Positions 14,896 through 23,557 of a stretch of 64,000 bases of DNA are shown here, piece after piece. This stretch comes from CAZJBS01 sp964544475 (lineage in GTDB: Bacteria > CLD3 > SB21). Every line of letters begins with the position of its first letter. The stretch's first letter is position 1. Both the position numbers and the translations under genes were made by a program. The notes beneath the pieces were generated by a model. It was not told where the DNA came from, did no database searches, and was given only the letters and a program-made list of their open reading frames with translations. The stretch lies in contig CAZJBS010000004.1 of NCBI GenBank assembly GCA_964544475.1, positions 1 through 64,000 of the forward strand, given 5' to 3'.

Positions 14896-17559
14896 CTACT
14901 TCAAGAATAGCATTTTTCGACTGGATTGAAAACTTCCCGCCATGATCCTGTAAACATAAACACCGGACTCTACGACTCTCGCAGCTTCATCAGTGCCGTC
15001 CCACTCCACAGAATGCTTGCCCACCGACATCTGAGAGTTCACAAGCGTCTTGACCTTATGACCCAAGATATTGTATACGCTGATACTCACAAACTCATTG
15101 GATGGAAGCTCATACCGGATCGTGGTAGTTGGGTTGAACGGATTAGGAGCGTTCTGTGACAACAGAAACCCAGTCGGTGCGAGCTCAGGCAATATCTTCT
15201 GTTCCTCTTCGTTGATCTTGCTATCCGTCCAGCGTGCTATTCCATCGGAGATCGTTCCACCCGCATTTCCAAAGTATCCTCCAACAAATAGATCATATTT
15301 CCAACTAAAACCACCCGTATATGCCACATTGATTGCTGACCCGATTCCATCCAGTCCACTTCCCATTTGTGTCCACTGATTAGTCGCCATATCCCAGTAA
15401 GCAATTCGTTGCCTGTTTTGTCCGCCAATTGAAGTGAAGTCTCCGGTGGCAAACACCCGGTTTCCAACATGACTAATTGAGTAGACTCTGTTATTTCCTC
15501 CGCCGTTCAGACTATTCCAAGATGAACCATTCCATTGTGCAATATTGCCAAAATCTGTCTGGCTTCCTGCTCGATCAAAGAGGCCACCAACTGTAACGAG
15601 GTTTTCAGAGACTGCAATCGATTGAATGATTGGGGTTATCACTCCACCGATTGACAGAGGTTGGCCTACTGCCGACCATGAATTGATGTTCCATTTCGCC
15701 AGCCCGGACACATCCACGAATCCAGAACCACTTTGAAATGCTCTCTTGAAATTTCCTCCGACATACAACGATCCAGCATTGTAGACCATACACTTAACTT
15801 CGGGAAAGGCCCAACCTGTAGTTTGATAAAGACCATTCCCGACTGAAGTCCATGTGCCGCCATTGTATTTAGCAATGTTGTTTAGTGTTATCTCTGACTG
15901 TCCGTTAAACCCGGAAGAGAAAACGCCACCCACATAGATTTCATTTGAATTCACCACAGCAATGGCATTGACGGATGCAAGCGCAAGTCCGCTGGAGGAT
16001 TTTAGCATTCCCCCAATTTGAGTCCATTGGGTCCCGTTCCATTTGGTAATCCAACCGTAACTATTTAAGGATGGTAGATCAAATCCCTGAGCGAAAACAC
16101 CACAGTAAATTTCTGAGGAATTGACCACTGCAATTGATTTCACCACGAGTTGAATACCTACTGAGAGGGGACTCCAAGTTTTAGTCGTCAAGTTGTACTT
16201 AACTACGTTTCTTATTCTCTTGCCACCTGCGGTTGAAAAATCCCCACCAACAAAAACATCACCCCCGGACCTGCCTACTGCATAGACTGACCCGTTGACT
16301 CCGCTGTTGTTTCCTCCGTAAGAATACCAAGTCCAATCACTCCTGTCCAGCGTTGCTGTGTTGTTTGCGAGATAAGAGCCGGCCATTTCAAAAATACCCG
16401 ACACATGGATGTCATTGCCGACAATTCTGAGGCTCTTGATGCAGGGTCGCGTTGCTGATACAAGGTCCGCTCCGAATTTCTCCCAAGTTGACCCGTTCCA
16501 GCGGGCGAGACCCCGATATCCGGTCGTATTTCCAGCTTGGTCAAAATCACCAGCAACCCATAGGTTTGTTCCATCAAATCCTATGGAATTTACTTCAGCA
16601 TCCGAATCCACCGAATTGGTCACTCCGTTGTTACTTATTGATGAGCCCAACCGATACCATTCGCCAGTTGCAGAACGGAATCTTGCAATATTATGAACAT
16701 TCCCTTCCCCACTTTGAGTATATGTTTTCCAGAACCGACCACCAACATACGCCCACCATCCGCCCTGATAAGTCGGATCTGAAGTAACGGCTATTGACGT
16801 GACATACCCAGGACCATACACTCCCTGGTCAGCAACTCCCCAACCAACCGGATGCCATGTGTTGTTCTGATATCGAACCACGTTTTTCCCCCACGCATAC
16901 GGAGTTGATCCATAGTAAACGTCGGTGAATTTCCCCCCGATAAAGATTCCATATGTACCGCCATCACAGATAGTGTAGACAGCAGGATAACCATCCAACG
17001 ACCCAACACCTCCACCAAGACCGTCAAGGGACGACCAATTTGGACCGTATGCTGCGATGTTCTTTACCCATGTTGTTCCGGCCAAATTGAAAGTACCTCC
17101 AACATATATTTTCTCACCAATCTTTGCCGTTGCGTAGACTGGTCCGTCGACCCCGGCGCCGAGATTGTCCCAGATGCCTGTACCTACTTCCAATGCCACA
17201 TTATGAAAACCTTGTGTACCCCCTACACTCGTAAATAGGCCCCCTACCAATGTTCCCCACGAGGTTATTGAGATTGAATAAACCGCACTACCATCAGTAC
17301 CAAATCCAGAACCGGCGCCCGACCACGAATTTGTAGTCTTGTCGTATACTGCGAAATTCCTGGTATTCAATGTGCCTATTCTCGTGAAATTCCCTCCAAA
17401 ATATATTTTACCTCCACTTTCGACCATGCAGTATATCGGCCCATCGGATCCATACTGTGCAGAATAATCAGTGCTCCATTTCTCATCCCCGGGCAATTGG
17501 GCGAACAGGGAGGATGCAAGAATGCCGGCAATTCCGAATAACACACGTAGCGTCTTCAT
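14896..17559 (-). CDS. Large secreted propeller-like protein with T9SS sorting tail
   Basis: 887 residues. Signal peptide about 1-20 (ends LFAQ). The body is built of about 16 repeats of around 50 residues with the pattern (I)YVGGxFxxAG...NIAxWNGxxWxxLGxG, as in secreted repeat proteins reminiscent of Kelch or delta-60 propellers. The last 88 residues form a T9SS tail (APNPFNPTTTIRYELP, VYNILGHKVKTLV, ESGVYVYRIMAG, RKMLFLK). A surface adhesin or binding role is inferred only from architecture. A TTGACT/TATATT promoter and an inverted repeat precede the gene. Confidence 0.82.
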   Translation of the reverse strand: MKTLRVLFGIAGILASSLFAQLPGDEKWSTDYSAQYGSDGPIYCMVESGGKIYFGGNFTRIGTLNTRNFAVYDKTTNSWSGAGSGFGTDGSAVYSISITSWGTLVGGLFTSVGGTQGFHNVALEVGTGIWDNLGAGVDGPVYATAKIGEKIYVGGTFNLAGTTWVKNIAAYGPNWSSLDGLGGGVGSLDGYPAVYTICDGGTYGIFIGGKFTDVYYGSTPYAWGKNVVRYQNNTWHPVGWGVADQGVYGPGYVTSIAVTSDPTYQGGWWAYVGGRFWKTYTQSGEGNVHNIARFRSATGEWYRLGSSISNNGVTNSVDSDAEVNSIGFDGTNLWVAGDFDQAGNTTGYRGLARWNGSTWEKFGADLVSATRPCIKSLRIVGNDIHVSGIFEMAGSYLANNTATLDRSDWTWYSYGGNNSGVNGSVYAVGRSGGDVFVGGDFSTAGGKRIRNVVKYNLTTKTWSPLSVGIQLVVKSIAVVNSSEIYCGVFAQGFDLPSLNSYGWITKWNGTQWTQIGGMLKSSSGLALASVNAIAVVNSNEIYVGGVFSSGFNGQSEITLNNIAKYNGGTWTSVGNGLYQTTGWAFPEVKCMVYNAGSLYVGGNFKRAFQSGSGFVDVSGLAKWNINSWSAVGQPLSIGGVITPIIQSIAVSENLVTVGGLFDRAGSQTDFGNIAQWNGSSWNSLNGGGNNRVYSISHVGNRVFATGDFTSIGGQNRQRIAYWDMATNQWTQMGSGLDGIGSAINVAYTGGFSWKYDLFVGGYFGNAGGTISDGIARWTDSKINEEEQKILPELAPTGFLLSQNAPNPFNPTTTIRYELPSNEFVSISVYNILGHKVKTLVNSQMSVGKHSVEWDGTDEAARVVESGVYVYRIMAGSFQSSRKMLFLK

Positions 17560-17603
17560 AATTCCCTCCGGAATTTGAATGAATGTTGGGTTTTGTTTTT
17601 GCG

Positions 17604-17662
17604 GCTAGTCTAGACGACTAGCTACGACAGTTATAATATAGGACAAATCAGTCTCTAGTCAA
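17604..17662 (-). promoter_or_regulatory. Promoter plus operator-like palindrome of the 14896-17559 gene
   Basis: On the minus strand TTGACT (17657-17662) is 16 nt from TATATT (17635-17640). Just downstream, at the expected transcript start, lies the perfect inverted repeat GCTAGTC-N5-GACTAGC (17604-17622), well placed for a repressor or for a 5' mRNA hairpin. Confidence 0.6.
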
Positions 17663-17769
17663 GATAAATTATCCACGTCATCAAACCCCAATTCACTGAT
17701 ATGTTGCAAACTCACCGGCGATTTGCTTACATTGGACGGACGCTTATTAGAAAAGGATGATGCATCGCC

Positions 17770-19950
17770 ATGATACGTTTGATCGTTTTCGCGGCCGGCC
17801 TGATTTGGACGGCGGCGCTTTTCCCGCAAGGCCAGGTGGTTTTCCAGGATGATTTCTCCGACAACCACAACACGTGGTGGGAAGGAAGCAATGAAAACTA
17901 CAACTTCCGTGTGACCAACGGCGCGTACGTGTTTGATAATTTCAGTCAAACCACCTACACCATCGCCAAAAATGTCGGCTTGAGCCAGGACGATGACTTC
18001 GTCATCGAGACGACCATCCGGAAAGTCAGCGGCGTCGACAATCACATCTATGGCCTCCTCTGGGGTTATCAGGATGCCGACAATTGTTATGCGTTTGGAG
18101 TTTCCGGCAACGGGTACTACATGTACGGCAAATGGACGGCCGGCCAATGGCAGGATCTCATCGCCTGGACCACGTCGTCGTCCGTGAATGTGTATTCCGG
18201 CTACGGCGTGACTAACCGCCTCAAAGTGGAACACACCGGCGAACGCGTCGATTTTTACATCAACGATACCTACGTGAACTCGTCATCCTGGGAGCGGCCC
18301 GCGGGCAGCCAGGTGGGTTATGTCGTCACCAAAACCCAGCGTATCGAAATCGAAGATCTCACGGTCCGCAAGCCGGGATCATCGGGCTACGCCGGATCGG
18401 GCGGCATCACGTCGTGGGACAATCCGTACGGCCATAACACGGCGATACGCGCGGTGGCCTTCGACCGCAATGGCAACAACGTCGCGAGCCTGGACGAAAG
18501 CACGCAAATCAAAATCTGGGACGTGCGTTCCGGGGTCGCCAACCAGACGATCAACATCCGCGACGGCGTTTCGGACATCGGCGTCAGCGCAGACGCCACC
18601 AAGGCCATCTGGTGGGACAGCCAGAATAACGTGGGCGTCTACGACCTCATGTCCGGCAGTTCTCTGATGAACGATCATTCGGCCTCAACCTTTGGCGCCG
18701 AATGGGCAAGACCCTTTGCCATCAGTGCGGACGGACTGCTGGCCGCCTTCAGAGACCAGGATTTTAACGTGAAGGTTTTCGCCACATATTCCGGCAGCAC
18801 GACGTCCGTCCTGCGAGGTTCCCAAAACGTCTATTCGATGGCTTTTGACGGAGACGGCCGTACGATGGCCGTCGGCTACGCGTCCGCCGCCATCACACTA
18901 TTCGACGTCTATTCCGGCCAGATCCTGCGGACGCTGACGGGTTATGACACTTATTATATCCGAGCCATCGCGTTGAGCGCCGACGGTCGGCTCGTGGCCA
19001 GCGCGGGCGACAGCTACTGCAAAGTGTCCGACGCCAATTCGGGCCAGGACGTGGCGCTCCTTGGCGGTCACACCGAAGGCATTGACGTCATTACGTTCAG
19101 TCCGGATGGCCGCTTTGTGGCCACCGGCAGCGCGGACAATTCCGTGCGGCTCTGGAATATCCAGACCGGTACGCAGGTGATGCAATTCACCGAATCGACG
19201 GAAGACATCAAGGCGCTGGCTTTCAGCCCCGACGGTCAGACCCTGGCCGGCGGCGGTGTGGACCACACGATTCGCATTTGGAATATCGGCGATGTGACCG
19301 GTGGCGGTTACAATGAATACCATACGGCGGACTACGGCGGACAAACGACCGACGTCTGGTCGCTCGCCGGCGCGGCCTTTGACCAGGGCGACTATCCCAC
19401 CGCCGTGAATTATTTCCAGCAGGCTCTGTCCGAAGCCGAACGGAATCAGAACATCAGCCTCCAGGCTGACGCGCTCACCTCCCTGAGTATCACCTTCGAA
19501 AGAATGTCCCAGTACGATCTCGCACGGGAATATTCGACACGCGCCATCCAATCCGGCGGCGCCGATCACCGGCCTTATTACACTCTCGCCAAATTGGCCT
19601 ACGATCAGGGCAATTATTCTGAATCCGAATCGTACTGCCGAGATGGTATGGCCCGATTTCCGGACAACCCGGACCTCAAGCGCATCATGGGCGCCATCCT
19701 GACCGTCTATGGCAACAACTATTACAACAGCCAGAGTTATGGGGATGCGATCAACTATTACCAGAGTTCCGTGCAGCACTATGATCAGGATGCCAATACC
19801 TACATGCTGCTGGGCTATTCTTACTACGCGGTGAATCAATACGGGTATGCCGCCCAGGCGCTGGAGCGTGCCGAACAGCTGAACCCCAACATCGGCCAGG
19901 AGAATTCCAGTTTTTACGAAATCCTGAACTATTGCCGGAGCAACCGCTGA
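17770..19950 (+). CDS. Secreted lectin-like / WD40 / TPR protein
   Basis: 726 residues, three parts. After a signal peptide (about 1-21), residues about 25-205 resemble a concanavalin-type jelly roll as in DUF1080/LamG-like domains (FQDDFSDNHNTWWEGSN, FVIETTIRK, NRLKVEHTGERVDFYIND). Residues about 215-510 hold WD40 blades (FSPDGRFVATGSADNSVRLWN, AFSPDGQTLAGGGVDHTIRIWN). Residues about 530-720 hold TPR units (AGAAFDQGDYPTAVNYFQQAL, AKLAYDQGNYSESESYCRDG). All are protein or sugar interaction modules with no catalytic motif. The combination suggests an envelope scaffold; no T9SS tail is present. Confidence 0.75.
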   Translation: MIRLIVFAAGLIWTAALFPQGQVVFQDDFSDNHNTWWEGSNENYNFRVTNGAYVFDNFSQTTYTIAKNVGLSQDDDFVIETTIRKVSGVDNHIYGLLWGYQDADNCYAFGVSGNGYYMYGKWTAGQWQDLIAWTTSSSVNVYSGYGVTNRLKVEHTGERVDFYINDTYVNSSSWERPAGSQVGYVVTKTQRIEIEDLTVRKPGSSGYAGSGGITSWDNPYGHNTAIRAVAFDRNGNNVASLDESTQIKIWDVRSGVANQTINIRDGVSDIGVSADATKAIWWDSQNNVGVYDLMSGSSLMNDHSASTFGAEWARPFAISADGLLAAFRDQDFNVKVFATYSGSTTSVLRGSQNVYSMAFDGDGRTMAVGYASAAITLFDVYSGQILRTLTGYDTYYIRAIALSADGRLVASAGDSYCKVSDANSGQDVALLGGHTEGIDVITFSPDGRFVATGSADNSVRLWNIQTGTQVMQFTESTEDIKALAFSPDGQTLAGGGVDHTIRIWNIGDVTGGGYNEYHTADYGGQTTDVWSLAGAAFDQGDYPTAVNYFQQALSEAERNQNISLQADALTSLSITFERMSQYDLAREYSTRAIQSGGADHRPYYTLAKLAYDQGNYSESESYCRDGMARFPDNPDLKRIMGAILTVYGNNYYNSQSYGDAINYYQSSVQHYDQDANTYMLLGYSYYAVNQYGYAAQALERAEQLNPNIGQENSSFYEILNYCRSNR

Positions 19951-20027
19951 CGGAAATATTCATCCGAAGATATATCCTAAACACCATTCACAGAATCATC
20001 TCATTACCTAACAGGAGAAAGAGTTCC

Positions 20028-21134
20028 ATGAAGCATGTTACACGTTGGCTCGGTACGCTTGTGTTGCTCCCCCTCGGTCTATTGACCGCACAGACGGATA
20101 TGCAGGATGCCGTCCAAAACCTTGCCCAGGATGCAGCACAGAAATATGTTCATCCTGTTGTATCGGGGTTCGGAAGCAACCTGAATACAGGTTGGTTCCA
20201 TCGGGCGCCGAAGGCGTCCAAATTTGGATTCAACGTCGAAGTCGGCATGGTTTTTATGGGAACCATGTTCAATAAGAAGGACAAGACGTTCACGTCGCAT
20301 AACACGCTGACCTTGTCCGAATCCGACGCCGGTTTCTTTGCCGAAGCAATCATAAACGGCGACCCTACGCTGTCGGACCTGGATGAGGACGATCTGCTGA
20401 GGACTCAGGCGATCGCCGCGATTACGGATCAGCTCATCGGCCGGGAAATGACCATTGACATTTCCGGGGCAACCGTGATCGGAAGGAAAAACGACAGGAT
20501 ACGTGTTACATATGGTGCGGGGGCAGGAACGGTAACCTACGGTGGGAATACATACAGCTTGGACAACACCACTGACACCACCGACATCGGCGGACTTCTG
20601 AACACACCGGTCGTGCCTCTCTTGGCGCCGCAAATTACAGTCGGTACGATCATGGGAACACAATTGACGCTGCGGTATCTTCCTCCCATCAAGGCAGACG
20701 AGAAAATCGGAACGATCGAATATGCCGGATTCGGAATCCAACACAATCCGCAAGTGTGGTTCGGCAAAGTAATTCCTGTGGATGTGGCCGTTGCGTATTA
20801 TCATCAGACATTGAAGCAGGGCAAACTCTTCGAGGCAACGGCCAATGCTTACGGTGTGACGGCCAGCAAGCAATTCGGATTCCGGCTATTGAACATCACT
20901 CCGTATGCGGGATTCCTGCTCGAATCGTCCGAAATGAAATTCAAATACGACTTTGAATATCTTCTGGCGGACGGCACTCCCGCGTCGGCGAAGATTTCGT
21001 TCAAAGAAAAAGGTAACAACACCAGTCGTCTTACGATCGGTACCAACATCCGGTTCCTGGTCGTCAACATCAATGCCGATTACAGCATTGCCAAGAATAC
21101 CGCCTACAGCGTGGGTGTGAATTTCGCTCTGTAA
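20028..21134 (+). CDS. Outer-membrane protein, DUF6588-like
   Basis: 368 residues from ATG 20028 with AGGAGAAAG upstream; the longer frame overlaps the previous gene and is not used. Signal peptide ends LLTAQ. The N-terminal QDAVQNLAQDAAQKYVHPVVSGFGSNLNTGWFH and the later FGFNVEVGMVFMG and VWFGKVIPVDVAVAYYHQ resemble Bacteroidota outer-membrane proteins I recall as DUF6588; this name was not verified. It ends with strands NINADYSIAKNTAYSVGVNFAL, typical of a barrel with C-terminal hydrophobic residue. Its function is not known. Confidence 0.6.
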   Translation: MKHVTRWLGTLVLLPLGLLTAQTDMQDAVQNLAQDAAQKYVHPVVSGFGSNLNTGWFHRAPKASKFGFNVEVGMVFMGTMFNKKDKTFTSHNTLTLSESDAGFFAEAIINGDPTLSDLDEDDLLRTQAIAAITDQLIGREMTIDISGATVIGRKNDRIRVTYGAGAGTVTYGGNTYSLDNTTDTTDIGGLLNTPVVPLLAPQITVGTIMGTQLTLRYLPPIKADEKIGTIEYAGFGIQHNPQVWFGKVIPVDVAVAYYHQTLKQGKLFEATANAYGVTASKQFGFRLLNITPYAGFLLESSEMKFKYDFEYLLADGTPASAKISFKEKGNNTSRLTIGTNIRFLVVNINADYSIAKNTAYSVGVNFAL

Positions 21135-21160
21135 TTTGCAAGAAAAGAGAAAAAGCGGTC

Positions 21161-21191
21161 AAAGGGCTGGTCTTACGGATCAGCCCTTTTT
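21161..21191 (+). terminator. Terminator between convergent barrel and mobA genes
   Basis: A stem of AAAGGGCTG..TC pairs with GA.CAGCCCTTT and is followed by TTTTTCTTT on the plus strand. The mobA stop codon lies inside the hairpin, so the element may serve both converging transcripts. Confidence 0.75.
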
Positions 21192-21791
21192 CTTTGGCAG
21201 GGCTTCGAAAAGTTCCAGCGCCTTCATGTAGTCGTCTTGTGAATTCATGTTGAAGAACACATGGCGATGCGTGCGTTCTTCCAGGTCATCAGCATTGGCA
21301 ACCGTGGTGTGTGAGGGTTCATACAAATCCTGCAGGGCCAGCCGGCCGGCCGCGCGGTTCGATTCAATCGACGGCAGAAGTTCTTTCGAATAGACAGCGC
21401 AGAGTGATTCAAATCCTTTTGCCCCGCGCGGCACCACGATGCGGGTCGTCGATCGGATGGCCCCGGCCAGACATGAGACCACGCGCGCATCAAACAGCGG
21501 CAGATCGCATGCCAGAACAAAATTGTATGGAAATTTGGAATACGACAAACCGGCGTGCAGTCCGGACAACGAACAGGATTCGTCGAACAGGTCCGTGACC
21601 ACCGGGATGGACAGGAAGCGGAATTTTTCGGGTTCCCTCGCGACGACGACTACCTCGCGTACGGCGCCCGACAATTCGCGGATCAGATGCTCGATGAGGG
21701 TGGCGCGGGAGAATGGGAGAAGGGCTTTGTCGGCGCCCATTCTCTCAGAACGGCCGCCGGCCAGGATGATTCCGCCAAGGTCCGTCATCAT
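21180..21791 (-). CDS. mobA: Molybdenum cofactor guanylyltransferase (MobA-like)
   Basis: 203 residues. Attaches GMP to molybdopterin. Contains GIILAGGRSERMGADKALLPF, the nucleotidyltransferase signature, then DLFDESCSLSGLHAGL and FVLACDLPLFDARVV with the metal-binding Asp. Start ATG 21791 overlaps the anti-sigma stop codon (TGATG), indicating coupled translation with that gene. No molybdoenzyme gene is visible in the window. A close relative such as MocA/IspD-like transferases is less likely given the motif set. Confidence 0.85.
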   Translation of the reverse strand: MMTDLGGIILAGGRSERMGADKALLPFSRATLIEHLIRELSGAVREVVVVAREPEKFRFLSIPVVTDLFDESCSLSGLHAGLSYSKFPYNFVLACDLPLFDARVVSCLAGAIRSTTRIVVPRGAKGFESLCAVYSKELLPSIESNRAAGRLALQDLYEPSHTTVANADDLEERTHRHVFFNMNSQDDYMKALELFEALPKKKG

Positions 21792-22732
21792 CACGGACGA
21801 AGGACCGCCTTGTGGAACCGTTCCTTCGGCGACAGATCGATCGAATAAACGTGCCCGTTGGTATGAAGAACCAGGCTGGATGCGCCGATTTCCAGACGTG
21901 GCATCTTGAAATAGACCGGGCCTTTCGAATGGTCGAGATAAACGCTCAACATCCGGTCTTCATAGTGGACATAAAACCACTCAAGGCGTCCGTCCTTTTC
22001 CAAGGATGCCTCTTTGATATCCACGGCGGTCAGATCGACGGGATTCTTGAAAAGAAGACGGGATTCGGATTCTGTCTTATCCTCGGCGACCACCACAAGC
22101 TTCATGTCGTTCATTTTCGGCAGCAAGATCGACTCGGCTTTGAACTTCTGGGCTCCCTTGGTCTTTGCATTTTCGGTCGGGGAAGACAGGGTCAGGGGAC
22201 GCGTCGTGGTGGCGCTCTTGCCGGTACTTTTCTTGGCCAATGGCGCTTTGGCGGAATCCTCCCGGAAGGTCATCATTCTTTCTTCTTTGGCCGGCGGCAA
22301 TGGCTTGTCCTTTTCCAAAGCGGGCGACGGGATCTTCTTTTCGACGACCGGTTCGACATCCGGAACGTGGAAGAAAAGACGGTAGACCAGGTAGGAGGCC
22401 CCTGCGGCGATTGTAACGACGGCAGCCGCTTTCATGATCCACGAAACGGTCATCAAACGGCCCGAACTTCGGCCGCCGGGCGAAAAGGACATCACGGATG
22501 CCGTGGCGCCGGAGGCATGGATCTGGTCTCTCAGGCGGCCTTTCAGGTCGGCACGGCCCCGTTGCCGGATCGCCCCGGCCACCATCGCGGTCATTTCAAC
22601 TTCCCGCCGCCTCTCCGGATCGGCCAGCATCAGGGCTTCCAGACGGGCCGTTTCCTCCGGTGTCAGCCTGCCCAACACATAGCGGTCCAGAATATCGTTT
22701 TCTTCAAGCCATTTCGTGTCAACGTCGGACAT
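21791..22732 (-). CDS. Membrane anti-sigma factor (partner of adjacent ECF sigma)
   Basis: 313 residues. The N-terminal cytosolic helical domain (about 1-75) has DRYVLGRLTPEETARLEALMLADPERRREVE, the pattern of anti-sigma/FecR-like N-termini, without an HXXXCXXC zinc site. A single transmembrane helix spans about 98-120 (MKAAAVVTIAAGASYLVYRLFF), followed by a Lys/Pro-rich linker and a periplasmic beta-rich domain. It starts 12 nt after the sigma gene's stop, the usual sigma/anti-sigma layout. Confidence 0.75.
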   Translation of the reverse strand: MSDVDTKWLEENDILDRYVLGRLTPEETARLEALMLADPERRREVEMTAMVAGAIRQRGRADLKGRLRDQIHASGATASVMSFSPGGRSSGRLMTVSWIMKAAAVVTIAAGASYLVYRLFFHVPDVEPVVEKKIPSPALEKDKPLPPAKEERMMTFREDSAKAPLAKKSTGKSATTTRPLTLSSPTENAKTKGAQKFKAESILLPKMNDMKLVVVAEDKTESESRLLFKNPVDLTAVDIKEASLEKDGRLEWFYVHYEDRMLSVYLDHSKGPVYFKMPRLEIGASSLVLHTNGHVYSIDLSPKERFHKAVLRP

Positions 22733-22744
22733 GGTTCGCTTTCA

Positions 22745-23338
22745 TCACTTACCGGGTTTTTCGCTCATCGCTTTCTTGACAAGATTCTCGAGTTCTTTTT
22801 TGCATTGCCATTTCTTGGCTTTGGCGACGTCGGTATTCGCAAATTTCAGTTCGCGGGCAATTTCCTCCATCCCTTTTTCTTCCAGATAGAACATCGTCAG
22901 TACTTTGCGGCAGGTGCTGCCGAGATCGCTGATGCATTTCAGGATGATCTGGTATTCCTCCCGGTGGACGATGTCTTTCAGTACATCGATCCGCTCTTCA
23001 GCCACCACATAATCGTCGACGTTGGAGGTCTTGCCGATCTTTCGTTTGCTGATCTCCCGCAGCCACTTGTTGCGGACGACCGAATACACGTACGTGCTGA
23101 TCTTGGACGTCAGATCGAAGTCGCCGTGCGTGACATTTTCCCAAAGAACAACCAGGGCATCCTGCAACATATCGTCGGCATCTTCTTCACGCCCGCTGTT
23201 GTCCAGGATGAACTTGCGGACCATGACGATATTGGTGCGGTACACATGGACCAGAGCGCTCTCGTCGCCCTGCCGGATTCGCCGGATGACCTGCTGATCC
23301 GACTCAACCGTGGCCGATTCATACGCCCCGGGTTTCAT
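22745..23338 (-). CDS. ECF-type RNA polymerase sigma factor
   Basis: 197 residues. Sigma-2 region about 24-95 (FILDNSGREEDADDMLQDALVVLWENV, STYVYSVVRNKWL) recognises the -10 element; sigma-4 about 128-185 (CRKVLTMFYLEEKGMEEIARELKFANTDVAKAKKWQCKKEL is the helix-turn-helix, split here for brevity) reads the -35. The KWQCKKEL helix places it with the Bacteroidota-type sigma-70 family members. Followed by its anti-sigma factor and mobA in one transcript. Confidence 0.85.
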   Translation of the reverse strand: MKPGAYESATVESDQQVIRRIRQGDESALVHVYRTNIVMVRKFILDNSGREEDADDMLQDALVVLWENVTHGDFDLTSKISTYVYSVVRNKWLREISKRKIGKTSNVDDYVVAEERIDVLKDIVHREEYQIILKCISDLGSTCRKVLTMFYLEEKGMEEIARELKFANTDVAKAKKWQCKKELENLVKKAMSEKPGK

Positions 23339-23557
23339 CCAAGCCTCTGGTTAAGGTGAATTGACAAAATGGGCAAAATGTAAATCCTGAATAATCAAAA
23401 AATCTAAGTTTTTCGCATCGCCGGCCATATTAACACTTTGATGGCCATTTGTCAACCGCCAACAGCCAATCAAACGGGCGAAGAGTGTCCGTTTCCAGAG
23501 ATCCGTCACTCTTATAATCCAAATCCCGCCCCAGGCCGCACGACCGGTGGACGGAAG

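Noticed and set aside
21812..23359. 515-codon open frame opposite the sigma/anti-sigma genes
   Set aside because: The minus-strand genes have clear sigma-factor and anti-sigma features; the plus-strand frame is Phe/His/Gln-rich shadow sequence.
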